Assembly: GCA_977006965.1 (NCBI GenBank)
Contig: CDRMUB010000001.1
Location: forward strand, 186,001 to 250,000
Length of the DNA stretch: 64,000 nucleotides
Direction: 5' to 3'
From: Phymatolithon calcareum
Taxonomy: Eukaryota; Rhodophyta; Florideophyceae; Hapalidiales
The position numbers and the translations under genes were made by a program. This document shows, one piece after another, positions 1 to 10,709 of this stretch. The notes under the pieces were generated by a model. That model was not told the origin of the DNA. It saw nothing but the letters and a program-made list of their open reading frames with translations, and did not search any database. How positions within the stretch are numbered: position 1 is the first letter of the stretch; every line of letters starts with the position of its first letter.

Positions 1-381
1 CAATCACTCGATGCCATTAAGATAAAGCTCCGTTTTCTTCCACCTAATGCGACGCATTTGTGTCAACCACTGGATTCGTTCATTATTCAAAAGTATAAAG
101 AAATATGGCGCCAGGAATGGGAGGCGGAAAAAATGCGTCGAATTGAAAATGGTGCTTGGGCCCCAGAATCTGGGAAACTCTAAAACCCCGGAAAACACTA
201 TTATATGAAACTTGCAGCTCAATGCGCTGAAGTGGTGAATGCTATGAAAGACAGCAATGGCCTATCATTAGTACATAAGTCTATGACACGCTGCGGAATG
301 GTCCTTGGCACTGACGGCACGTGGAGGGTCACTATCGAAAACTCGATATGCAGGACTTTGGTCTCTATGCTGGACACGTAG
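1..381 (+). pseudogene. DDE superfamily (pogo/Tigger-like) transposase, C-terminal fragment
   Basis: Reading from base 1, the frame contains the block LPPNATHLCQPLD followed by IIQKYK. This is the stretch around the last catalytic carboxylate of DDE_1 endonucleases of the pogo/Tigger group, which usually read LPPN-T-LQPLD. A TAA at 181-183 interrupts the frame, which then continues with NPGKHYYMKLAAQ and ends at a TAG at 379-381. The N-terminal two thirds, with the DNA-binding domain and first two catalytic residues, lie outside the window. The family cuts and pastes DNA transposons in the nucleus, but this copy is inactive because of the internal stop. Family assignment is fairly sure; the exact subfamily is not. 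Confidence 0.7.
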
Positions 382-454
382 AGGTGACAGCAAGATGCTC
401 TTTCTAGCGCTCTTAAAGCTGGAGCGGGCAAGGAAAGCACAATTGAACTAGCTG

Positions 455-1236
455 CCCGTGCAAAGGAAATAACGAAAGCTTGTGCTCGTCTCTGTGTTGC
501 TTGTCTCTGTCTTGACTTGAGTAGTCGTCTTCTGTGCGACCTGTGCGAGTCTTAGCCCTGGACCCATGTTCCATCAAAAAGAGGTCTAGAAATTTCAGAA
601 TCCATTACTTACAATACGTCGAGTTCGTACATCGATAACTACCAGTTAAGAGAAGCTAGATACAAGCATGATGATGCTGACAGCGACCAGTCATCACAAG
701 ATGTAGTCTTCTTATTTGAAAACTGTAAACCTTTTCGCGGACTCTGGTCTCTCTGCATTGTCGAAGACTGATTAGAAAAGAAAGAGTTTCAGCAAAGGAC
801 TTACGATCACAGCTCGAATAATTGCGTCACGTTAAAGGCTCATGAAAAGATGCTTTACCACTCAAAATGCTTTCTCTGGTTCACGCTCACGGCCATAGGC
901 TCCAGCTGAAATGCCAGAAGCTCCTCAGTTCCTTAAGGTCCATTTCGCTGTGGACTTCAATGCTGTGTCGGAGGCTTTTGAATTTATACAACGGCGAACG
1001 AATTCACTTGAACAAAACTGCAGCAATAGTTGTGGCTTGAAGTCAGCTACAATGCTAGTTATGAGCGTATGGAGAAAGAGAGACTATAGACGAGCAACTA
1101 GGTAGAGGAGATGACTGGACCGATGAGACGTTTCGACAATGGCCTGTCAGAAACAGAGTAGGAAAGCCATGCGGAATTCTGAAAGCTTTTACGTATGTTT
1201 TGAAGAGAATGTGCCTCGTTCTACAGAATATCAGTT
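455..1236 (+). pseudogene. RecQ-like helicase repeat, C-terminal tail fragment (copy H1)
   Basis: This plus-strand piece aligns with roughly the last 250 residues of the helicase at 3341-8305. It shows, in order, the LCDLCES zinc-binding remnant, HVPSKRGLEISES, the DSDQSSQDVVFL block, the YDHSSNNC segment, and finally the DDWTDETF and GKPCGILKAF end block. At least two internal stops and several frame changes disable it. The helicase core is absent, so this is a 5'-truncated remnant. It abuts the transposase fragment on its left. On its right is an antisense LINE-A tail, in the same arrangement as the intact copy. Confidence 0.75.
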
Positions 1237-1690
1237 TGCATGCTGTCTTTAAGTTCCAAGTACACTTGTTCCAAGAGAAAGGACTGCATTGCAATCACAG
1301 TCTAAAGTACTGGGAAAAGTTTAATTCACTCTACAGCGAAACTCTGTTCAAGGTCACTCTCTTGCGTCTCATACTATTGGGTCTCTTAAATGAAGAAGTC
1401 CTTGAAAGTTGTTCGTCGTGATTATCGAAATTTTTCCAAACGACCCTCTGCGGCACTATCCAGTCGTGGGATATTTCTTTTCAACTCTGCTTCTTTGAGA
1501 CCATGCCTGTATCCGCTTGTGCTGGTGCATCTTCACTTAATCTTTACCCAAGCATCGCCAGAGATCTCACAACGAGGGGAAGAAATTGCAGGCTTGCGAG
1601 AAAAGAATTTTACAGCTACTCACACCACAGCCATGTGTTATAGCAGAGGCATTCCTGACACCGTTCTGGGTGCCGACCATGAAAAGAACT
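1237..1690 (-). pseudogene. LINE-A ORF2 3'-tail fragment, antisense to helicase end
   Basis: Sequence continuing from the helicase end is collinear with the 2940-3340 region read in the opposite orientation. On the minus strand it gives NNFQGLLHLRDP, matching the NNLPMVLRLRER block of the better LINE-A tail at 19852-20730. The stretch is riddled with stops. It matters mainly because the helicase/LINE junction here is homologous to the one at about 3340. Confidence 0.55.
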
Positions 1691-1900
1691 GAAAAGAACT
1701 GGCCTTTTGGGGACAGAGGCGTACCGCAGGGGTCTCTTCTCAGTCCAAAATCTTCATAAATCAGTTTTCAAAACGTATGGAAGAATTTGGACGAGATTGA
1801 GTCGACATTCCTTCCATCCTCTTCCAGATGACGTAATACTCCTAGCGGAATCGCCTCCCGCTCTACAAGCATTGCTACAGAACCAATCATTGACGCCCAG
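1655..1900 (+). pseudogene. LINE-A reverse transcriptase fragment, plus strand
   Basis: Two frames on the plus strand carry reverse transcriptase motifs. RGVPQGSLLSP (motif B) falls near 1708-1740 and DDVILLAE (motif C region) near 1828-1852, followed by ALQALLQ. In the full LINE-A the same blocks are RGVPQGSPLSP and FADDVLLQAK. A frameshift separates the motifs. The piece meets an oppositely oriented fragment of the same family at about 1890-1900. Confidence 0.6.
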
Positions 1901-2800
1901 CTCATTTGTTCCGCGAATTCATCCATGACGATTCTGTAGAGTCTTAGACAGAGGGAAAAAATTTGTGGGACCCTCCTATGCACTACAAACCATTTTTTGT
2001 TCGCAGCACCATATTTGGCAACCGAGGACGGTGTGAGGGGCGCCTCGGCCATTGCGCAGATGTCCTAGGGTAGTAATTGTCTCATTCTGTTTACCAAGTG
2101 TGCTCTCGGAGTTGTGTCGTAGGCAGCCATAAGGGCCAATACTGCTACCCACCTCCGATCCTCTTTTAATTGCTTAGTAGCTCTTAGAATAGAGACCTCA
2201 GTGCTCTTTCCCCTTTGGAGCCCAAGCTGATACTTGTGGTTTGAGTATACAGTGGGCAGCATCATGTCTATTGCTGTTTCAGAGATTTTCCTCAGTGGCT
2301 CAGCAGAGAGATCGGACGTACGTATCCGTGGTCTTTGTGCGTCCCCTTCATGTCTAATGGGACGAGGAGTGTATTCTACCAGTACAGAAGCGTGTCCTCA
2401 CACCTCCTACAGGCCTCCCAAACGGCTGCAACCACTTCAGCTTTAAGTGTTATTTCGAATTTAAGCATTTCAGTCTTCATCTTTTCCAAGCAAGGTGCCT
2501 TTCCTTTGAGCGTTTTTCGGATAGCCGATTCAATTCTTCTCCTCATGCCCTCAAAGAAGTAGAGTTTCCTTAGACAAAGTTTGACATTTTTCTGTGTTAT
2601 GGCATGTCTAGGAAATGTGCGCGGAGAAATTAGCACAATTCATCGGGGTTTCTGTCATCTTGTTCCCTCATTCTCCTTGATCTCGGGGATGTATTTTTGA
2701 TACTGCTCTTTCCTCCTCTTTTTCACCAAGGCTCTAATTTGATAATTACACTCGTGGAAACGACCCCAGTCTTCCGATGAGTGGGATGATCAGGCTTTCC
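1885..2800 (-). pseudogene. LINE-A reverse transcriptase fragment, minus strand
   Basis: Minus-strand frames give, in reverse-transcriptase order: a palm-proximal segment with VWEACRR (compare LWEACGR in the full element), then YQLGLQRGKST (compare AQLGFRRDKST), LALMAAYDTTPR (motif A, compare LDLSAAYDSVPR), and KKWFVVHRRVPQ with MDEFAEQ (motif B region, compare MDTFAEA). Stops and frame changes occur between blocks. This is about 300 codons of the RT domain of the same family as the complete element at 53883-59232, at considerable divergence. Confidence 0.7.
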
Positions 2801-2939
2801 GGTAGATTTCCTTCGCTTCAGTGCCATTTTGTCGAGCTACGAACTTAAAAATGACTTGTAGCGTACCAGGATGTGACCTCTGGCTCTCTAAAGCATGTTC
2901 ACAGCAAACCACGCCATATAGAGAAGTCCCCTTTCAAAG

Positions 2940-3335
2940 ATTCAAAATGTTTGCAGGCTTAGACACTCTGAGCGGATGTAGACTCTGCGGTCTTTCTTTC
3001 AACAGACTTTCGAAGATCAATATTGCAGAAAACTATTCTCTCAGAGATAAGGAACAATTGAGAAAAGCATTAACACAAGCCGACGAAGACAAAAAGAGGC
3101 AGAGTTTTAAAGAAACATTCAAAGTATGGACAGTGTCAAAGGGTGCTGGTCTGTAAAAATTTTGATAAGCGAGACGAACAACTTTCCAGGAGTGGTGGAT
3201 ATAAAAGACAGACCAAGTGGCATGAAATGCCTAAGAGTGATATTGTCTTTGGCCAGTACTTTGGAATGTGACTTGTACAGAGAGCTTTAATTTTGGAGCG
3301 AGTGTACCAGGAGCACGAAGATGACATGGAAATTG
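2940..3335 (+). pseudogene. LINE-A ORF2 C-terminal tail fragment, converging on the helicase gene
   Basis: The plus-strand frame LRDKEQLRKALTQADEDKK followed by FKVWTVSK matches the LINE-A tail LREEKHLKEALKQAEEGKV with AAKIWTLEE. After a stop, VKILISETNNFPGVVDIKDR matches the next tail block, whose consensus is VKIPVD-N-LPGVLRIRDR. The fragment ends close to the stop codon of the helicase on the opposite strand, so the two genes converge tail to tail. The same junction occurs at 1237 and at 35815. Confidence 0.65.
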
Positions 3336-3340
3336 ATTTA

Positions 3341-6300
3341 CTATAGAAAGAGGCACATTTCTTTCAAAACCCACTTAAAAGCTTTCAGAATTCCACAGGG
3401 CTTTCCCATTCTGTCTCTGACAAGCCAGTCTCCAAACTTCTCATCGGTCCAGTCGTCTCCTCCACCTAGTAGCTCCTCTATAATCTTTTCCCGGAGGGCT
3501 CCAGTACTCTTGCCCCATATACTCATAACGAGCATTATCCCCGACTTGAAGACACAGCTCTTGCTGTAGTTATTGTTCAAATGAATGCGTGCGCCGTTGT
3601 ACAAGTACAAAAAGCACCCGACACAGCAATGAAGTCCACGTGGAGATGGACCTTGAAGCACTGGACACCTGCTGGCTGTGTGTCTGGAGCCTATGACCGT
3701 GAAGGTCAAGCAGCGAAAGCATTTTGAATGATTCGCCTTCTTCTCACACGCCTTGAATTTGATACAATTGTCAGAACTGTGCTCGTACTTCCTTGGCTGA
3801 AACTGTTTCTTGTCCAACCAGTCCTGAACAATGCAGAGGGAGCAGAGTCCGCGAAGCGCTTCACAATTTTCCCGCAAGAAAATTAAATCTTGTGATGTCT
3901 GGTCTCTGTCCACATCAGCAATCCTGGATCTAGTTTCCCTTGATTGATCGTTATCGGTATATGAACTCAGCTTCTCGAATGGAACGGATTCTGATACTTC
4001 GAGACTTCTCTTAGATGGAACATGTGTCCTGGACGAAGATTCGCACACGTCGCACTGAGGAGAGCAATCCACCTGAGAGCAGAGACGAGCAGTGCTTGCG
4101 TCATTAAGAAAATTCTCAATCCGCTGACGTCGACATGAACTTGTGTCTCGAGCCCAGGCCTCAAATGAGCCCTCGCCTTCTCCTTCAACGTAATTCTCGC
4201 CCATGTTTGCATTTTGAAGGTGCTGCCCATTAAAATGAACAACAATTCTTGCGTCACGTCCATCACGTCCTGCTCTTCCAGCGGCTTGCCAGAATCTAAC
4301 GAGCGAACGACAGCTTCCAGCAAAAATAACAGCTCGAACGTCTTTGGCATCAATTCCAGTCAGAAATTTCTCAGTAGCGACCATGACTACTGTGAATCTT
4401 GTATGTTCACGCCACTTTTGCACACTTCGCTCCAGCTCCATGTCCTCCATTTTGCCATGGCATTTTAAAATGCATATGTTTTCAGACAAGTATATAGACT
4501 GAAGTGAGTCCTCAATAACGTTTGCGTGGTTAGTGGTCAGACACGGAACAAGAATCTTTCCAGTCGTAGAGTTGAGAGCGCGATGGATCTCCTCAACTGA
4601 TTTCAAAACACTGCTCATCATTACACTAGTAGAACTAGTTGCCAGAATGTTCACTTGTAACTTGAGATTGTGCCGGGAGCAGTCTCCACGAATGACGATT
4701 AAACTAGCCCTGGATACATTGAATCCCTCAGCTATGCGATGTAGAAGACGGTTTGGAGCAGTAGCAGTAAGAAAGACAATTGGAACGCGGAAAGTCCCGT
4801 TCCGAATGGCTTTGCAGCCTGACATACAGTTTCTGAAACTGTCAGACATTGGGAACTCGTGAGCCTCATCCACAACGATGCGACGTACTCTATTCCTAGC
4901 ACATGCAAAACTTCTCATTATTTCCGTGAACGCTCGCCCTGGAAGATCTTCAGGAGAGACAAGAATTATACCTCCGTTCTCCCCGAATTGGTTTTGTGAC
5001 ACTTCATGTAAGCTTAGAGTCTGAACTCCTGCCGACTCGAACCGCTTTCTGCATTCTTGACGAAGCTCCTTCAGTGGAGAGATCCATACCGTTATCATCC
5101 TCTCAAACAATATAGGGCCCAGAACGACGGCTGTTTTTCCTGAACCAGTCCCGAGAATTATCGCGAGGTCCTTCGTTTCTCGATAGACAGCATTCATAGC
5201 TAGTTCCTGCTCATGGCTTCGAAACTTTGCGTCCGGCAGAGAGCAAGCCTTTTGCAGCGCTTGAGCTGCATTAAACGTGCGATCGCTGACCAATATTTTG
5301 GTTTCATCGTTCAGATCCATGGAGGCTATTTGAGCTTGCTCTTCGGTCTCGAAAAGACCCCTTGATGCTGTGGCCATAGCGGGGACTTGAGCATGAGCAA
5401 GCGACATTGTCCCGATCTCCCCAAGCATTTTGATTGCTTCAAAGTATCCGATGGCTTGTACGGCACGACGAAGATACTCTTTGGCTTCTCCATCCTTACT
5501 GATTTCATTGATGGCGTCTTGTTCATAGCTCAGCGCTGCTGGCAGGGTACGACTCGCACTTGTGGATGAAATGATGGCTTCCGTGTTCTTTTGTACGGCA
5601 CTGGCAAGCTCTTTAAAAGCTTTTGTCGCCTCGCTGTTTCGATCATCACCATGCACTCCCAGAGTCGGCAATGATGGCTTTCGAACTCCCAGGTCAACGT
5701 GCCAGTCGTGGGATGCTTTTTGAAACATACGCATATCTAGAGCAGTGTTCTTTCCGCTCGTTCCTTGAAACGAATCCTCAATGCGGGAATAAAATGCTTC
5801 TGCAGCATGTACGGAATGACCACCTTGTAGTATTGCAGCTTCTTGAACGTCTTTCTTGGAAATATTTGATGTCTTAGCACCGGCAGCAAGATTCATAACA
5901 GCCCGAACAGCGACACTCCCTCTATATTTCGAGTAGCCCCTTTGCCATTGCCTATAATCACTGAATGAAAGCGGAAATTCAAACTCTTCAAAAAGCTTAT
6001 TCATTACGTGCGCAACCTGCCTTGGCAGCATCGTATCAGCGCACAGAAGAGTCCAACGGCTGTTCATCTTCTCGATGTCCAGGTTTTCTCCCGATTCTCC
6101 TTGAGTGGTTGCCTTCTTTTCGTCTTGCGAGTTACGGAATAAGCAAACAACATGGTGTACGAGCAGCAAATACGACTTGACGAGGTATGTTGTCTCGGCA
6201 TCCAAGTGACGAGTTAGGAAATTGACAGCTCCCATTTTAAGCACGCTCATTTTGCTATAGTAGGGTGCCAAGATGCACTCTGATCCCACAAAGAAAACAG

Positions 6301-8305
6301 TCCTTCTTCCGCATGGCTTGTTAATAACACTGTTGACGCCAAACTCTGTTCCTCTTCCTGGAGCCCCACCAGAAATATGCATCGCACAGACGAGGTACTC
6401 AGCAACTCTGTCTGCCTTCCTTGTCCAGATGTGCAACTCACACTCAGACATTGACAAGACTCCGGAGCTTAAAACCCAATCATTACAAAATTGAATAAAC
6501 TGCTTGTTGCGGGGGTCTGACTTAAAGGAGTATCCCGTTTTCTTCTCAGAGATTCGATCAACCATGTCTCTTTGCTTCTCTCTGAAATTTGGAGGTAGTG
6601 GTTTTCCTTTGAATAACCCAAAGGTTCCAAATATCTCCAAGTGAATCTTTCGTTGAATACGCTTTAGGACCTCTCCGACTTGAGCTGCGCTGACCTCGAT
6701 ACCATTGATAAACCCGCAATTATCGTGATCAGGATGATCACAAACGGTATAAGTAATTTTTTCCATCTCTGTTTCACGAAGACGGCGGCATTGGGAGCGT
6801 AGATCAGAGAGCATGCAAACACCGCTTTTTGCACCAAATTGGAGGAGTCTTTTGACGAGACAGAGCGCATCATCTTCCGTATTCAGCGTGTTGTACACCT
6901 TGACAGCCATCAATGCAACACAAGATACAAAATGAAGGGGGCCCGAAATTATTGACGACACCTCAGTGCCAAGACGAAATCTTGGTAGATCGCCTTCCTT
7001 TCCTGTCACACAGACGCATGTTGCGTAGGCGTACATGAAAAGGCTTGAAGGGCCTTCATTCAGGGTTCCTTCTTCGAAAAAAAGACTGAACAGAAAATCG
7101 TGAATGTACTTGGTTGTGTTCAAGTGGCCATTGGATGCTTCTGTTACGAGTACGTCCGCGAAGGCCTTCTGATGATCCGACATGGGAATCGACGGAAACC
7201 AGCTTTCTTCTTCGCTCTCCTTATCAAGGAACACCCTGCAGGCCATGAGCAGGAGATTCGTTGTGTGTTGCAGATACTTTTCCAGTGTGCCTACAGCAGA
7301 TTCATCTTCGAGGAAAGTGAAATGCTTTGTCCTCTCTGTCGATCCTGATGTTGCAATCTCAAGGTAGGTTCCAGGAAATAGGTTACCGATTTTTCCAAGA
7401 GACTTGGCCTCATCGTAGTAAGTCCTCAGTGAATCTCGAATTGCGAGAACAGCTGACTGTGAAAGTCCTGCGGGCAGGTCAGTGGAGCCGGCGAGTAGAG
7501 CAATCGCGCCTTCCATGTCCATGTTATAGTGTTTCAGACGCTCTTGGGGCTTTGCGAGTAACACAAACGGACTGTGATGGCGGTGGTCCTGCGGCGTGTC
7601 TGCAATAACTAAGACATTCGCAGGATCATAGCTCTGTAGCTTCTCTCGTACTCCGGAATCATCGGTTGAAGCACGGGATGCTAGGGGCTCGCTCTCGATC
7701 AAGACCGGAAAAAAACATTCTTGTCCCTTTTTCTTTGAGAGTGACTGTGCGCTTACAAAAGTTGCGTTACTCCAGTAGCTTGCGAAACCGCAACGTACAC
7801 TATGCTTTTCTTTCAGATGAGATCTAAAGCACCTCAGGGACTTGAAGAGAGCGGGGCACAGATGACATCTTCTAGTTTGTTCAACTCTCAAACCGGGTAG
7901 TTTCGGAAGCGGAGTCAACACGGAAGTCCTGCATCGATAGAGCGCCACAGTTTCCTCATCTTCATGAAATGTACCCCTCACCGAGAGCAGAGCATCATAT
8001 AGCTTGCGCTGCGCTTCAGCATGAAGCTCGTGCTTGTTCTTTGCATGGCTTTTAAAAGCTTGTGTAGAGCTCATGGAAAACTCAGTTTGGCAAGGTTCGC
8101 AAATAAACCCACAGATTTGCGGAGTAGGAAGAATTCTGTAGGAGCGGAGAAGCTCAAGATCGCTCATTTTGTCTCCCATCGAAGAGAATGCAGTGGCAGA
8201 ATTGGGAGCAAATCGAGCCTGGAGCGAAAGGTTTTGATAACAGTGAGTAAATTCTAAAGTGATTTTTGCTACTTGATAGAGCCCCTGAACCTGGAGATTA
8301 GGCAC
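3341..8305 (-). CDS. C2H2 zinc-finger RecQ-like DNA helicase of a repeated element (copy H2, open)
   Basis: This is a superfamily-2 helicase expected to unwind DNA 3' to 5' in the nucleus using ATP. Residues 69-92 and 147-168 form C2H2 fingers (C-x2-C-x14-H-x4-H and C-x2-C-x12-H-x4-H). The core shows Walker A GTGSGKT (1052-1058), motif Ia WISPLKEL, DEAH (1146-1149), LTATA (1179-1183), TGIDAKDV, and QAAGRAGRDG (1340-1349), the RecQ-style motif VI. C1409 to C1421, ending CDVC, resembles half of the RecQ zinc-binding module. A further Cys-rich tail spans about 1487-1563. N-terminal finger plus RecQ core recalls the telomere-linked helicases of fungi. The 1654-codon frame is unbroken while every other copy is ruined, suggesting recent activity. 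The first Met is uncertain: the sequence before Met43/Met47 is out of frame in the copy at 15300, so translation may begin near 8179. No recombinase, transposase or RT domain is fused to it. Confidence 0.85.
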   Translation of the reverse strand: MPNLQVQGLYQVAKITLEFTHCYQNLSLQARFAPNSATAFSSMGDKMSDLELLRSYRILPTPQICGFICEPCQTEFSMSSTQAFKSHAKNKHELHAEAQRKLYDALLSVRGTFHEDEETVALYRCRTSVLTPLPKLPGLRVEQTRRCHLCPALFKSLRCFRSHLKEKHSVRCGFASYWSNATFVSAQSLSKKKGQECFFPVLIESEPLASRASTDDSGVREKLQSYDPANVLVIADTPQDHRHHSPFVLLAKPQERLKHYNMDMEGAIALLAGSTDLPAGLSQSAVLAIRDSLRTYYDEAKSLGKIGNLFPGTYLEIATSGSTERTKHFTFLEDESAVGTLEKYLQHTTNLLLMACRVFLDKESEEESWFPSIPMSDHQKAFADVLVTEASNGHLNTTKYIHDFLFSLFFEEGTLNEGPSSLFMYAYATCVCVTGKEGDLPRFRLGTEVSSIISGPLHFVSCVALMAVKVYNTLNTEDDALCLVKRLLQFGAKSGVCMLSDLRSQCRRLRETEMEKITYTVCDHPDHDNCGFINGIEVSAAQVGEVLKRIQRKIHLEIFGTFGLFKGKPLPPNFREKQRDMVDRISEKKTGYSFKSDPRNKQFIQFCNDWVLSSGVLSMSECELHIWTRKADRVAEYLVCAMHISGGAPGRGTEFGVNSVINKPCGRRTVFFVGSECILAPYYSKMSVLKMGAVNFLTRHLDAETTYLVKSYLLLVHHVVCLFRNSQDEKKATTQGESGENLDIEKMNSRWTLLCADTMLPRQVAHVMNKLFEEFEFPLSFSDYRQWQRGYSKYRGSVAVRAVMNLAAGAKTSNISKKDVQEAAILQGGHSVHAAEAFYSRIEDSFQGTSGKNTALDMRMFQKASHDWHVDLGVRKPSLPTLGVHGDDRNSEATKAFKELASAVQKNTEAIISSTSASRTLPAALSYEQDAINEISKDGEAKEYLRRAVQAIGYFEAIKMLGEIGTMSLAHAQVPAMATASRGLFETEEQAQIASMDLNDETKILVSDRTFNAAQALQKACSLPDAKFRSHEQELAMNAVYRETKDLAIILGTGSGKTAVVLGPILFERMITVWISPLKELRQECRKRFESAGVQTLSLHEVSQNQFGENGGIILVSPEDLPGRAFTEIMRSFACARNRVRRIVVDEAHEFPMSDSFRNCMSGCKAIRNGTFRVPIVFLTATAPNRLLHRIAEGFNVSRASLIVIRGDCSRHNLKLQVNILATSSTSVMMSSVLKSVEEIHRALNSTTGKILVPCLTTNHANVIEDSLQSIYLSENICILKCHGKMEDMELERSVQKWREHTRFTVVMVATEKFLTGIDAKDVRAVIFAGSCRSLVRFWQAAGRAGRDGRDARIVVHFNGQHLQNANMGENYVEGEGEGSFEAWARDTSSCRRQRIENFLNDASTARLCSQVDCSPQCDVCESSSRTHVPSKRSLEVSESVPFEKLSSYTDNDQSRETRSRIADVDRDQTSQDLIFLRENCEALRGLCSLCIVQDWLDKKQFQPRKYEHSSDNCIKFKACEKKANHSKCFRCLTFTVIGSRHTASRCPVLQGPSPRGLHCCVGCFLYLYNGARIHLNNNYSKSCVFKSGIMLVMSIWGKSTGALREKIIEELLGGGDDWTDEKFGDWLVRDRMGKPCGILKAFKWVLKEMCLFL

Positions 8306-8690
8306 AAAAAAGCTCTTTCATTATTGATTTCCGACCGGATCGTAGTCTCTACAGAACTGAAGCAATCGCACCCGTGGGACAAGGCTCTTCCGTTATCAGT
8401 CCTGACTATTTTCGGGTACTTGAAGTCGGTCTGGGCTTTCTAAAGTACATCTCAATATTCTCAGCTTATTTGAAACGAAGTCCTGCAAAAATAAAAGACT
8501 GCTGCTTTTGAGTGTACAGTAATTCAAAGATGACCGCTGGCACTGTATCATGCGAGGTCTATAGTGTCATATTGTTCTTGATTTTTGATTCCAATCGTGA
8601 ATTGCCGATCACCGAACGAAACTTATATATCTCGGCACGCGCTGCGGCAGGTGTCTTGCTTGTCGAAAGCGCCCATAGATATGATGACTT
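8306..8690 (-). promoter_or_regulatory. Conserved upstream flank of the helicase repeat
   Basis: About 380 bases directly upstream of the helicase start are shared with 15330-15785, upstream of the deleted copy H3. Landmarks on the plus strand are ACCGGATCGTAGTCTCTACA, CTTCCGTTATCAGTCCTGAC and the GATTCCAATCGTGAATTGC block. Conservation outside the coding region means this belongs to the repeated unit and probably holds its promoter or 5' UTR. No convincing TATA position can be assigned. Confidence 0.5.
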
Positions 8691-10709
8691 TATCGCTTCG
8701 CACTCTTCAGCAACAGCGGCAGTCCACGAGGAATGGAGAGAAAGGGCTTGTACTAAACGTCAATACAGTACAGTACAGTAGCTTGTTCCGAACGCATATG
8801 GTATCATATCTATCCTTTCTATCGGCCAAGTGGTAACCGCACAAAAGCATGTATATAAAACACAATTACTGAAGGAAGAGTACAGTACTTGTCTTTTGCG
8901 TCCACACAGTGCCCTCAGGAACGAAGCATTATTCGATAATGACGTGTTCAAAAATTGGAAAACTACGATAGCTGTACATTGGACTTGGTTTTATAATAAT
9001 CGTATCATGGCAATAGAGCTGCTTCTACTGTATGTTAGGCGGCGAAATAGTGGTATCCTGCTTGAAAAATAAAATTATTCTGTCATATCGACATTGCTCA
9101 AAATAGGATTGTTCGTACCGCAATACTGTCCGGCGCGCATTACTTTCAATATTCATGGATGTGTCCCTCGCGAAGATACGGGACTTTCCCTTGTATAAAA
9201 GAAGATCCAAAAGCGACTACAGCAGTAGAACAGTCTGAGTAAAAAAAAGAACAAGATACAGTAAACTCGGTTACTTTACAAAGAGGCTGCGAATACCTTC
9301 AATTTCCCGTCTTTGAGAGAGATGCTTGTAGATTTACAAAGACGCGAAGCCAAAAAACTGCATCCGTGATTCAAAGTTTGAAGCAAAGTACAAGTAATGG
9401 AAATAATATCAGCACTGGTTGTTCGGTGCTCCGGATTGGTACAAAGCAATCGGGCCGAAACAATAATGCTTTGCGTCAACAGATGGAGATGCTTTTACAT
9501 CATAGTGCTTAGTGGCACCAAGTTTGTGTCTTTTGGCGTGGAGCAATCAGACAACTTTCTAATCCGGATATACACGGAGAGCTGTAGGTAAAAATCTTGT
9601 CCGCTGAGCATTTCGGCCCTAGTTCAGAATATTGTTGAATTAAAGAATTCTTGAAACACCCCGAAAAATCAGTAAACGTCTTCATTCAAATGCTCCTTGC
9701 TAGTTTGGAGCTCTTAACGGCTTCTTGGTATCACTTACTGTTTTTCTGCATCTTGACTCATCTTTTGATTCAACTTAACAAGCTACGCAGGTGGTAGAGT
9801 GTATTACAGTATCAATAGTTAAGCCTGCCGCAAATACTTAAGTCTTGGCCACACTTCTTTGTACCAGGGGAATGTTATGGGGGGGGGTGAGTATCACTGA
9901 GCTATTGTCATACTGCTTTTTCGGATTGTGTCTGTACTGTGTGTTTGATAAAAATTTGCAAGGATGAGTTGCTTCATAAAAAATGAGAATGAAAGCTGAA
10001 AATATGGCCTTCGTTGACCAAACATTGCGAACTTGCAATGTAGCGGTCGTTCTCGTTGCAGTATTTGATTTTTGATGAGAAACAATAAAACTATTCTGCA
10101 AAGAAGAGTTATTATTGATACAGCCCGAACTCATAGTTTAGCCGGCACAGCGATGTTATGCGTTTACTTCCCCCCATAACATTCCCCTGTTTGTACCCTT
10201 CCGCGGCATCGTGCAGCCAGGGCTCTTTTTTTTCTTTTTTCTTGTGCTTAGTCTCTATTTTTGGAAATATGATGGGTTTTTTTGACTTTGATTTACAAAA
10301 TCTCTAAAATTACTCTTAGAATCGGGAAATTTAATATATTCGGACCCTCATCGTAAAGAAACCGCCTGTACTATACTGTAGACAATGATCATTTTTTGCC
10401 CTCGGATCATTGTATTGCTGTAGTCTTACTGGGCTCTTATTTATATTCAAGCACATTCCCATTATCCTCGCATGAGGGCCATCCAATGTAGTTGAAAGAA
10501 TTGCGCGACGAACAGTACTGCGGTACGATGAACCCTACCATGACACAAATCAATGTGACAGAATAATCCTATTTTTCCAACAGTATTCCACTACATCATC
10601 ACCTAATATAAGATAAATCTATCACCATGACAAGATTTTTTTCAAGCCTAAACCCGTTTACAGTATACTGTAGGTTTTCCAGGTATTGAACTCACCAATA
10701 CTGTATCGA

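Noticed and set aside
1655-2800. Twin-primed 5' inversion of a LINE
   Set aside because: Twin priming gives pieces pointing away from each other. Here they point towards each other and repeat motif B.
3967-4353. Separate gene inside the helicase region
   Set aside because: It is an overlapping frame of the helicase coding sequence, with a similar shadow in other copies and no motif of its own.
3341-8305. Helitron helicase
   Set aside because: The motif set (DEAH, GRAGRDG, CDVC) is RecQ-like superfamily 2. Helitrons carry a superfamily 1 Pif1-type helicase with a Rep nuclease, and no Rep motif is visible.
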